NCBI GenBank assembly: GCA_900208305.1
Contig: OAPG01000014.1
Span: 372,001 to 436,000, forward strand
Reading direction: 5' to 3'
Length of the DNA stretch: 64,000 bases
Source of the DNA: Melanopsichium pennsylvanicum
Taxonomy: Eukaryota > Basidiomycota > Ustilaginomycetes > Ustilaginales
The number at the start of each line of letters is the position of its first letter. Position 1 is the stretch's first letter. The position numbers and the translations under genes were made by a program. Below are positions 1 through 9,390 of the stretch, in pieces. The notes beneath the pieces are model-generated. The model saw only the letters and a list, made by a program, of their open reading frames with translations. It ran no database searches and was not told the DNA's origin.

Positions 1-2996
1 AATTGGCAGTACTGCCGCAGTAGAATCCCTGGATGGGCAGAGCATGGGACGAGATAAGAGAGTCGAGGACCAATTGCTTTTCGTGAGTTTTTCGTCGTCT
101 GAGTTTCCCCTCAGAGCTCCCGCGAAACTCGCAGTCACTTCCAGTTTCACTCGCGTTGTCCGATACAGGATTTGTCGCAGATGCAAGCGTTTCGATACGC
201 CATTTTGAACGAAAGTTTTCACCTGCCTTGCTCAGCATTCCAGCGGAAGGGAACGGCGACAACTTGCGCACAGAAGCCCAGACTCCGTCTTCTTCATCGG
301 AGTATCGAACTCCGGCCTGAGATTCAGCCATAGACGTCCCAGACAGGGGCTGGTGATGAGGAAGCTGAGGACCATGTGCTGAATGGCCGGCTCCGTCCCG
401 CAAAGGGAGGAATAGGTCCTTCAGAGCATTGCGTCGTCGAGCCGCACCGTCGGATGCAATGTCCTCTGCCGGAGGATTGCTGAAAAGCTTGGTTAAAGCT
501 GCAATACCACAGGCGATCCCGCTAGCTGGAGTGTCAGCTTTTTCCTTCGATCGGTGAGGGACATTCGCATCGACTGATTCATGCCATTTGAGCCTAGGTG
601 GTGACATGAGTACTTTCGCGGGAGGAGCAAGAGTTCCAGGATACTCCGCATCGACTGGATGGCCCTGAGACACACGTCCGCTGCATGTAGAGACTTGTAT
701 CGTCGTTAGAAAGCTGGCATCGGAACTTCGCTCTCGATCAGACTCGATTTTCACCTTGCCTGCGTTTTCAAGGAGATGTCTCGAAGATTTTTGCGCCTTG
801 AGACTGGGTTTCCTCATCCTGCCAGCGTTTAATCTTTGCGTTTGGGTGATCGAGTCGTCAGACGACGACTTCTTCCTCTGAGATCGACGCTTTCTTCGTA
901 AGGAGGTAATTCGATTGAGACGATGATTTGAGCTTGGGTCGGATGAGTATAGAGATGTCAGCATTGTCGCAAGCTTGACTTGGGAAGCAGGGAAGAGAAG
1001 GAACGGAGCAAAGAGATTGAGACTGTTGATGACATAAAGCACGGTGAAAAGACACGAAAACACCGTGTGAAGACGGTTGACTTCCAAGCTTGCTTGGTAG
1101 GCATCGTATGGGTATTTTGCTCTGTAAGAAGCCAGAAGATAAATCTGAATCGCCCCAGCCCGGTTTGCAGATGAGATAAAGACGCCAAAAACAGATCGCG
1201 CCGGTGCAGATAAGGTCAGCAATTGCTCGGCACTAGATTGCTTGTGCTCCTCCTGATCGTGTTGCGAATTGAAGCGAACTTACCGCCGTGGCGCCAAAGG
1301 CAACACATTGTAGCATAACAGCGACATGATCAATGATGCAGTTGAACAAAAAGCGGCATACAGCAACATATCCTTCGTTGGTGATGAGGTTTTCGTGCAA
1401 GGTATTGAAGGTCCATGAGACCTTTTGTGAGTCCAATCGCGTCCTCGATCCAATGTCTAGCGATTGTGCTCGCGAGCTCGCTCGCGACACTGGACTCAAA
1501 TTATGATCCTCGATCGAAAAAGGAATATTCCTCTCCTCTGCAACTACCCCATTGGATCGTTTTTCTGACCTGGTCCGAAGCGACGAGGTCGAGATCCGAA
1601 GAACAGTCTCTGCCCGAGGCTTGATGGCAGAGCTGCCTCGGAGCGAAGTGAGGGAAGCCTTTTCACGTATCACTGCGTGCACTTTTTCAAGCGGGCCGCT
1701 TACGAAGTAGGTGCCAGAATCCGTAATAGACGATCGTAAGCCTGGAAGGTGAGCTTCAGCAGGTGGCAATGGTAGAGGACCACTTGGTGCAGGCGTGAGT
1801 GGAGGTGTCCTGACTATGGTTCTGAGAGGAAGATTGAACCTGTTCGGTTGGGTAGGTAAATTCCGAAGCACTGGATCATCCTGCTGGGTGGATGAGGAAG
1901 GCATACTAAAAGGTACAGCGGCCGAAGGCCATTTCGTGACTGACTTGGCTTTGGCAGAAGCAGCCGGCTGTTCGCTCTGAAATGGCGGAGGAGCGTTGCG
2001 GATCTGGACGAGTTCCATGATGACCCTTCCGGACAGCGAAAGAAGAATACTAAGGTAGCTAGCAGCAAGCAATATTGCACTTAAAGCAATGAGACCGTTC
2101 ACATATTGAAGCCACTTACTTTGATTTAGTGCTTCCTGGTACGCGATCTTTGCAAGCTCTAGCACAATTGGACTGACCGTCTCGCCATCACCATCCGACA
2201 ACGTGTTTGAGAGTGTCGGGATGAGGTAGAGCTCGCTGTAGATCATTTGGCGGTACTTGGTAACCTTGCTAGCAGAGATTGCTACAATGGTGTAAAAGGT
2301 GATGCCGACAGCCAAGGTAGAAACATAGCTGACAATGATACTGCCATTCCACAGCCAGGGTGGTACATTGGGGAAAAGGATGGCAATGTAGCCCAAGGAG
2401 GCAAGGTAGGCGGTGGAGAAAATGGTTACTTGCATGATGCAGTCCAAAACGCCCGGTTGGATCAGCGGTGGATTTGCGCTTCCATCGCGCATGAGGCAGG
2501 TTTCGCCGACCTTGAGGAACAGTGCGATTACGTAGGCGCTGGTGAGGACCAGATGGCAATTAACGCACGACGCTGTGATGAAGCTCCTCATTCGCACCTC
2601 GTTCTGCTCCTCCTCTCTCTGTACATTGTGTTTGTCCAGGCCTTCCCCGCAATCACGGGTTCGTCTAAATTTGCTCAGTCGAGCGGTACTAGAGCTTGAA
2701 GGGGTGCTTTTCCTCTTGTGCTTGATTCGAAAAGGGCGTCGCTCGATCTTGACAAGCCAAAGAGGTACAGGATTTTTTTGTGACCTATAGAATCGCATGG
2801 CAATGGCGATTGAGAGAAAGATGGCGATGTTGAACGTGCTGGTCACCCACGCTACTTGCCAGTACCCTTTCGGATAGATCTGGAGTGCGAGAGCGTCGAC
2901 AAACGTTGTCACGTCGAGACTCGTCGTGTTGTCGTCCAGAGGGAACCGAGGAAGATTCACTGCAAGTTGCGCCGAAATGTTGTTGATGACGGACAT
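1..2996 (-). CDS. multi-spanning membrane protein, C-terminus cut by window edge
   Basis: Two exons are visible. Exon 1 runs 2996 to 1284; the first ATG is at 2994-2996 and the frame stays open further upstream only through non-ATG codons. It ends at a GTAAGT donor (1278-1283). After a very short intron, with candidate acceptors at 1241-1242 or 1253-1254 (both keep phase 0), the frame stays open without a stop from about 1240 to position 1, so the protein continues outside the window. About six or seven hydrophobic segments are visible: near 2820-2880, 2510-2590, two between 2260 and 2440, 2020-2100, 1290-1360 and 990-1060. A polar Ser/Pro-rich loop of about 180 residues lies between the fifth and sixth, and a long basic and Ser-rich tail is presumably cytosolic. 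The layout resembles a fungal seven-helix protein, but I recognise no family motif. Gene reality is well supported; function is unknown. The exact acceptor is uncertain, and an upstream exon is possible because TTTCTGCAG precedes the start. Confidence 0.75.
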
Positions 2997-4645
2997 ACTG
3001 GCGTAGCTGATAGGAACACGCAAAGCGGCTGCAGAAATGTTGAGTTCGGGTCAAGAGACTGACAGCGCAAACAATCTTGTGGCCCAAAGAGGCGGTAAGA
3101 TTGAAACGAATGTCTGAACGAGTAAAGAGGCAAGATCGGGTTTCAAACCTTGAGGGGTAAATCCTTATACTGAGCTATACTGTATATATGTTAAGTATTG
3201 GTCGTCATCACCGAAGTCTTCGACTTGTAAATGTATATCAACAGCGATACTGTGATGCCCAGTGGCAGTACGTTGCACGACCATGCGCTTTGTGCGCATG
3301 TAGATGTGTCAGAGCACACGAGCCCCCTCCTCAAAAACGGCATCACGTCCAGACGCCCAGGCACGGCCGCGTCTCTCTGCCTCGAGCTAACACTGTCCTT
3401 CGTTCTGCTATACGGCAGCATCCTGGTGTTCCTATTCCTGCAGCTGTTGGCAACAGCCGGTCCCATGAGCAGACTTGGGCCTCGAGATTGATGCATTATG
3501 GCTGCACAGGCCCTAACCAAACGTTCAAGATGTGTACGGAAGCGAGGTTAGCTTCTGCTGAAGAGGCCAGAGCTCGAGGGTAACGCATGGCTATTAGCAA
3601 CTTGAAAATCGTTGTGCATGCAGACGGGATCTGATCACAAGGAAGTTACCGGTGGACTAGCCCTTGATTCGGCGCTTCCAAGCGGAAGTCATACTCGACG
3701 TTTACCGCAGTCCGAAAAAAAAAACATGATGCCCTGCATGGTAGAAAATTTTGAGTCGATAAGCATCACTCTCTGGATTCACTTTCTCGCATCCGACCGA
3801 CAACGTGACAATACTTGGTGAAATTTGGCTGACACCAAGATTCCACGGGGAGGTCGAAGTGTGTGACCTTGGAAAGTCCGATTACATTGGTCAACTCATG
3901 GTCACGCCATGATGTGGACATTGCGAGCTGATGCACCACGATCTTTGGTTTCGTTGCAAAGAGTCGGAGGAGGTATCTGGAGATGCAACACGGCAGGGAC
4001 CCCGACGGAACTGTTTGTCAAGTTATGGGAAGGTCTCGAATTATCCTCACAAGCAGCAAGGAGGCCTCCTGATGGCCATTGTCGAGATGAGCCGTGTCCT
4101 CTTAAAACATTTTCAACTCCACCGTCAGACTCTTCGATACCGACTTATTGCCTCTACCTTCTACCCTATCAAGCATATTAAAGCGGAGCTCACGTTCGTC
4201 GCAGACCTAAGGATGGCAACGGTCGGAAAACTAGCTCGACCTTGGCAACCCATACGCTCAAACCAGATAGCTGCCTTCGTTCTTTTCCCTCAGCTTGGTT
4301 TCCCTCCCATGGTACCAATGCCAGCTGCTTCGTCTATCTGTTATCGCTCAAATCTACGGCATTTCATCTCATTTTTTGAAACACTACACAGACCGTCTCG
4401 GCTAGCGCTAGCGTCAAAGCTACAGATTCGGACGTTTCCTTTTCGCCATCTCGCTCGACTTGGATCAGACTGACAAGGGACTAACAACGGTTTTCCAACC
4501 CAATCAGACAGTCCATATGGATCCATATGGATGGTGAAGGCCATAGCGCTGCGAGCGTCAGCTTTGACATGGATAGAAAGAGAATATATAAATTTAGATG
4601 ATAGTTGATCTAGACACAGCCAAGACACGCGAGTCTAAATTCAAA
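2997..4645. promoter_or_regulatory. intergenic, upstream of the membrane protein gene and downstream of glutaredoxin
   Basis: No convincing gene. The open frames here (for example about 180 codons at 3931-4473 on +) have no recognisable domain and overlap others in several frames. The region must hold the promoter of the membrane-protein gene (read leftwards from 2996) and the glutaredoxin 3' end. It contains the 20-bp palindrome at 4512-4531 and an AT-rich patch (ATATATAAAT) near 4583. Confidence 0.5.
4512..4531. repeat. 20-bp perfect palindrome made of two CArG boxes
   Basis: The octamer CCATATGG occurs twice, at 4513-4520 and 4523-4530, separated by AT and flanked by T and A, so the whole 20 bp is its own reverse complement. 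CCATATGG fits the CC(A/T)6GG consensus bound by MADS-box factors of the SRF/Mcm1 type. It lies 115 bp past the glutaredoxin stop codon. Binding is inference only. Confidence 0.7.
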
Positions 4646-5120
4646 TTACTGGAGGAGCTGCTGCAACTTGCCACTCTTCTGAGCGTCAAGGAGGTCAGAG
4701 CATCCACCGAGGTGCTTCTGGTTGATAAAGATGTTGGGAACCGTTCGCTGAGAAGTCTTTTCCTGCAAGTAAGCCTATTTATTTGTTTGTTTGTTTATGT
4801 TTTTTGTTTTTCCGCACACAAGAGATCAGATCAAATATAGCATTGCAAAGAAAAGCAACTCAGTCAGTAACCTTCTCTTTTTCTCTTTTTCTCTTTTTCT
4901 CTTTTCTAGTTCAGTTATAACCAGAGTTGTTATGACGTACCTGAATGTCGGAACCTTCGGAACCCATATCGTCGAGTTCGAGAATGCCGACTTTGGACTT
5001 GTCCAAACCGAGCTTGTCAATAACCGACTTGGCTTGAACACAGTAAGGACAGTAACTCTTGCTGAATACGGCGACGAGGTGCTCCGAGATGAGCTTCTCT
5101 GCGGCTTGTTTGGCTGCCAT
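4646..5120 (-). CDS. dithiol glutaredoxin (two exons)
   Basis: Exon 1 is 5120-4941 and exon 2 is 4762-4646. The 178-nt intron (4763-4940) has a GTACGT donor and TTGCAG acceptor, and phase 0 joins the frames cleanly into 98 residues. The CPYC active site is at residues 24-27, the cis-proline motif TVP at 67-69 and the glutathione-binding GG at 79-80 followed by CSD. This is the classical class I glutaredoxin layout, which reduces protein disulfides and glutathione mixed disulfides. There is no signal or transit peptide from the chosen ATG, so it is probably cytosolic. The frame is open upstream of that ATG, but only through a TTG codon, so a longer N-terminus would need another exon. The intron carries an 8-bp tandem repeat. 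Equivalent to yeast Grx1/Grx2. Confidence 0.93.
4875..4905. repeat. 8-bp tandem repeat inside the glutaredoxin intron
   Basis: The unit CTCTTTTT is repeated almost four times. In the transcript (minus strand) it reads as a purine-rich GA tract in the middle of the intron. Confidence 0.85.
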
Positions 5121-5868
5121 TTTGGGTTGTTGATCCAAATCGGCCCAGTTGGATTTGGCACCGGAGAAAACGTATGAGATTGCTGAACCTATCTTGAATG
5201 ATTTGGAGACAAAGACACAAATTCTAGTCAAGAGATTGTGTCAAAGCAGAAGGATTAATGGAAGATGATGGTGTAGTCAGGAGGGGAGGTTGGATGGATG
5301 GTTTGACACAGACCAACAAAGTGGAGGTTAAGCATAGCTGAAAATCCAAGCTACACTCATCTAGTGCCTTGATCATCTAACCCCAAGTAAGCAAAGCTGT
5401 TTCACGGCCAGAACGAAGGTCTACATAAAACAGAAGAAGCACGTGAAGCAATAGAGAAAATTAAATCGATGATGAATCGTTATCGTAAATAATTACTATT
5501 AAATAATATATGGGATCCCTCGAAAAATAAGTTTTGATTATTTGAAATGTTTGAGCTGTATGCGATGAAAGTCGCACGTAAAGTTCTTGGAGGGGGAAAG
5601 ACTCGACTGGAACTCTTGCAGCGGTTACTTTTCACCTCCAAAGAAGCCGCTCCGATTTACATCACGTCTCACTATACTATGTCGATCTGCGCTACCTTAT
5701 CTATGCACAGCTCAAGTAGAACTCATTCAGATAATATGTAGACAAACTGGATTCCGAAACGAACAGTACATGAAAATCAATGTCAAGGATAGCTTTAAAC
5801 AAAAACAGAGATAGTAGAGCGTATAACGTGTAGAGGCTCTAAGTTCAAATCTCCGCTACAACTTCATT
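5121..5868. promoter_or_regulatory. intergenic, glutaredoxin promoter and 3' flank of the RING-LON gene
   Basis: Both neighbours are on the minus strand, so this stretch holds the glutaredoxin promoter and 5' leader plus the downstream end of the RING-LON gene. An AT-rich patch lies near 5490-5530. No gene or RNA is seen. Confidence 0.5.
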
Positions 5869-8800
5869 CTACGAGACCGTACACCCAGAGTTGAACCACC
5901 AACTCTGCCTCAACTGCTCGATCCAATGCACCACGAGACACAGTCGCAATCTCCTACTCCTGATCGGCAGCAATTTGGCCTTTTCATGTTCGTCGATCGG
6001 CATCACCAGCGCCATCCAGTATCCCAACCTCTCCACTTCATCGGCACTTGGCATCGGACCATAGGTGTGGTTCAACCGGCTGAGGAGCCATGGTGCGGAG
6101 CCAGATCGGAGCGTCTCGATGAAAGACGTGCAGATTTCGGTCAATTCTGCTAGAGAGGGTTCTTTGGGGACGGGGGCAAAGGGTGGGATCTCGCTCTCAT
6201 CTCGGTCAATATCGTTGTCGGGAGCAGACGAAGCATTGATGGCTTCATCTTCAGGGTCATTGGTTGATTGAGCGGGTTCGGGTTGCTGTTGGGTACCTTC
6301 GTTAGAGGAAGCAGCAGTGCGGTAGATGGAAAGGGCATCGCTCTCGCTCCTCGGGGGCATCTGTGGCCGAGCCGGTCCAACCGAGCCGCTTGCCTGGAGT
6401 GGCTCACCTTCGCTGGGCATCGTCCTCACCGGCGCCGAAGAGCTCACTACCATACTGGCGGCTTTGGGCCTTTCGACCTCCTTGTGAGCCTTGTTCCGCT
6501 CGAGCTCGGTCCTGCGCAACAGAACTTGACGTTCCAACTCTGCCTCCTCCTCCAAAGAGATGTCGTCAACTCTCTCGACCCGACCCACCGTGTACCCATC
6601 CAAAGATCCTTTCTCGAGCAATTTGAACCTGTAACTTCCCACGGTCTCCAACATGCTTCTTCCATCAGCCAGCATTTGCACGCTCTTGATCTCCAACATT
6701 GTGCCGTACTCTTCCGTGCCTCCATTCGTTCGGCTCGGGAGTACCATACCAAAGCGTGGATTAACGCTTTCCAAGCATCGTCTGACCATGAGCCGATATC
6801 GCGGTTCGAAAATGTGCAGTATAGTGGGCATGCCTGGGAATGCAAGAGTGCACACGAAGATAGGGGTTGAGAGCCGCGCTTCCCTCTCTTCTTGTTCGAT
6901 GGCAGACTTTCGCTGTTCGTACAGCCGCTTGAAGCCATAGTGGTGTGGGGCCGTCTCTGGGTCGTCATCGACCATGCATCCTGTCCTTTGTCTCCCGGAG
7001 CTTTGATTCGCGGCACTGTCTCCGATAACAACCGAAATGCCTGCATAAGCCTTCGCCTCCTGCGTGCTGTCAGAATTGACATCCTCGTCAGAGAACGTGG
7101 CCGTGTCCGATGTCAGGATCTTGAGAAGAGCCGAGTTGGGACGGTGGTCCTGGAAGAAAGAAAAGTTAGGCATTTCTGCTCTGCACAGAGGACACCGGTC
7201 GCCGTGGTCCAAGCTCCTGGCGAAACAAGACTTGCAGAACGTATGACCGCATGGTGTGGTGAGAGGGTTGTAGAGCAAGAGATAGCAGAGTTGACATTCC
7301 AGCACCTCCACGAGTTCACTATGAAGAGTTGCAACGGTCTGAATCAAGGGCTGTCCGTTCGCGCCAACGCGGGAGGAGAGGGCGAGACTATGCTTTGCTT
7401 CGACGAAACGATCGTGAGCTTTGAGGTCAGGGTCGGAGTCTACTTCCGAGCCAGGGTTGGTACCGCCGTGAAGTTGACGTGCGCGACATCGTCGAACAGC
7501 GTCAACAAGAGCCTCGGCATTATTCTCGCTGTCCAGACAAGCGCTGGCAGTGGAATCTTCTGTGCTCCAACCGGAGTCGAGGTGACGCGTGGAGACATCT
7601 TCCATCGATTCTGCTGCTTCCCTGCGTGCAAATTTGCCTTCTGTGTGTGCGTGCGTTGCGTTAGCTTTGCGAAGGGAAGCGGCGCTGGATGCGCTATCGT
7701 CACTTGGTCGTCCGCGACGTCGCTTCAGACGTGCTTTGCCTCGGCGACGAACACTGCTGGTCGGTAGAGGTGGACGAGAAAATGCACCGCCAACATGATC
7801 AGGCCACAGCCTGTTGTCTTCCTCCTCCGTGCGCTCCTCGTCGTCGGTGACAGCGTGAACAGTCCATTCATCGTCGTCATCGTGATCGCCTCTATGAGCG
7901 TGCATGCTGCGAACAAGCCTGCGACGATATGACAGTTCTTCTGTATCTGTTGTCGTGTCATCGTCGCTGTCGTCCGCGCCCTGTCGTGACGACTCTTCCT
8001 CAGAATCAGAGACTGCGCGCACACCTCCAACAGTGCCGCTTTCCAGTTCCGACTCGTTTCTTCCGAAGATACCCATCCCGGCTTGGGATGTACCATGCTG
8101 TTGAAACCTGCGAGAAGACAGCGAGACTGCGGCGGTGGTGCGGCCGGTGAGGTTGCGGTGAACTGACCTGCGAATGCGAATTCCGCCTCGTGCTCGAGAT
8201 GTCGCTGAGGTGGATTGATCATTGGCAGAACGGCCCCTACCGCGTCTTGAGTACCTGGATCGCGAGCTGCTGCCAGTCGGTGGTCCACCGGAGCCTGCGA
8301 TCCCGCGTCGTTGTCTAGGTGGGCGAGGCAAGGGCGACGAGGCGTAGCGGATTAGGATAGCCACGGCTTTGCTGAGAGTGACATCGGCGCGGAGCAAGTT
8401 GCTAGAAGCGAGGGAAGGCAGCAAGGTCGCGGCAGGGTGGTGCTGAGCGCCGGCGGCCATCGAATTGGGCTCAACGCCTTGAGGTGGCACGGCGAAGAGG
8501 TGTGCTTTGGAGCGTGTCTGCGGACCAATGACGGTAAGCCGAAGAGGGTGATCTGCGACTCCCATCACAAAACCGTCAACGGGCGGCGCGCCTGGTCCGA
8601 CATCTTCAGTTCCGAGTGGAAGCCTCTCGGTGTAGGTGGGGATGAGACCATAGCGTGGCTGATGACCATCCCAGACACCGATACCGCGACCGATAGCAGA
8701 GCGTGGGCATCCGTGTGCGGGGCAGGGTACCGTCATGGGGCTGAGTGGAAGTCGAGGTGGAAGATGACTGACACATGGAAGCGAAAGCACTTGGTCTTCG

Positions 8801-9390
8801 GATGGGATAGACTTGGGCAGAATACGGTCCTTGATACACTGAAGACAAGACGAGTGACCGCATGGCAAAGTTACAGCATCTTGTACTGGACGTTGACATC
8901 CCTGACAGGTAGCCAGTGACAAGAGAACAGTGGCAAGTTCACGAGCACGTCTCCGTTGTGCGGCAGTGGGAAGGCGAATCTGTTTTGGTGGTGTACTAGC
9001 CGATGCTGTTGCTGCGGGTTGAGGCGTGCTGCCAGCAGGTGACGTCCATGCAAGAAGGGGACGCGCATCTTGCGCTTGCGCTAGTGGTAGCGACTGCGGT
9101 GGAATGCCGGCATGTTGGTGTTGGTGCGCCGAGATGTCTGATTGCGAGCGATGAGACCGGTCAGACTCGACAGAAGAGTGTCGCATCTTTGAGTCAGGTC
9201 GAAAAGAGGATGATGCTGGAGGTTGTGATGCTTGCCGGGCCAATGACGTGTGATGATCCTGATGAACGGGCGTTGCAGGACTCTGATGAAGGCTGCTGCG
9301 AGCGTGGGAGCTAGGTTGTGCCTGTTCGCCCGAGTTGCAGCCCGCACTGCAGGAGCGGTGGAGATGTTGTTGTGTTGATGCTGTGCTCAT
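5869..9390 (-). CDS. double-RING, LON-domain E3 ubiquitin ligase (LONRF/CrgA type)
   Basis: Single exon of 1173 residues from the first ATG at 9388-9390; the frame is open a little further upstream only from a GTG. Residues 1-150 are Ser/Gln/His-rich. A first RING-like Cys/His cluster begins near residue 160 (CQGC, then LPCGHSSC) with a long insertion before its last Cys pair. A basic and acidic disordered stretch of about 450 residues follows. A compact C3HC4 RING lies near residues 698-737 (CQLC, TPCGHTFC, CPLC). A LON N-terminal substrate-binding domain begins near residue 840 (PIFVCTLAFPG, then IFEPRYRLM) and runs towards the C-terminus with a low-complexity insertion. RING plus LON defines the LONRF family, known as E3 ligases; Mucor CrgA, a repressor of light-induced carotenogenesis, has a similar layout. 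There is no AAA ATPase or protease domain, so it is not a LON protease despite how such proteins are sometimes labelled. Substrate unknown. Confidence 0.9.
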   Translation of the reverse strand: MSTASTQQHLHRSCSAGCNSGEQAQPSSHARSSLHQSPATPVHQDHHTSLARQASQPPASSSFRPDSKMRHSSVESDRSHRSQSDISAHQHQHAGIPPQSLPLAQAQDARPLLAWTSPAGSTPQPAATASASTPPKQIRLPTAAQRRRARELATVLLSLATCQGCQRPVQDAVTLPCGHSSCLQCIKDRILPKSIPSEDQVLSLPCVSHLPPRLPLSPMTVPCPAHGCPRSAIGRGIGVWDGHQPRYGLIPTYTERLPLGTEDVGPGAPPVDGFVMGVADHPLRLTVIGPQTRSKAHLFAVPPQGVEPNSMAAGAQHHPAATLLPSLASSNLLRADVTLSKAVAILIRYASSPLPRPPRQRRGIAGSGGPPTGSSSRSRYSRRGRGRSANDQSTSATSRARGGIRIRRSVHRNLTGRTTAAVSLSSRRFQQHGTSQAGMGIFGRNESELESGTVGGVRAVSDSEEESSRQGADDSDDDTTTDTEELSYRRRLVRSMHAHRGDHDDDDEWTVHAVTDDEERTEEEDNRLWPDHVGGAFSRPPLPTSSVRRRGKARLKRRRGRPSDDSASSAASLRKANATHAHTEGKFARREAAESMEDVSTRHLDSGWSTEDSTASACLDSENNAEALVDAVRRCRARQLHGGTNPGSEVDSDPDLKAHDRFVEAKHSLALSSRVGANGQPLIQTVATLHSELVEVLECQLCYLLLYNPLTTPCGHTFCKSCFARSLDHGDRCPLCRAEMPNFSFFQDHRPNSALLKILTSDTATFSDEDVNSDSTQEAKAYAGISVVIGDSAANQSSGRQRTGCMVDDDPETAPHHYGFKRLYEQRKSAIEQEEREARLSTPIFVCTLAFPGMPTILHIFEPRYRLMVRRCLESVNPRFGMVLPSRTNGGTEEYGTMLEIKSVQMLADGRSMLETVGSYRFKLLEKGSLDGYTVGRVERVDDISLEEEAELERQVLLRRTELERNKAHKEVERPKAASMVVSSSAPVRTMPSEGEPLQASGSVGPARPQMPPRSESDALSIYRTAASSNEGTQQQPEPAQSTNDPEDEAINASSAPDNDIDRDESEIPPFAPVPKEPSLAELTEICTSFIETLRSGSAPWLLSRLNHTYGPMPSADEVERLGYWMALVMPIDEHEKAKLLPIRSRRLRLCLVVHWIEQLRQSWWFNSGCTVS

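Noticed and set aside
3931..4473. 180-codon plus-strand frame
   Set aside because: No domain, no promoter-like leader, overlapping frames of similar quality; treated as chance.
6268..7767. Long plus-strand open frames (about 200 and 291 codons) opposite the RING-LON gene
   Set aside because: They mirror the codon pattern of the minus-strand gene, whose RING and LON domains lie exactly there, and have no domain of their own.
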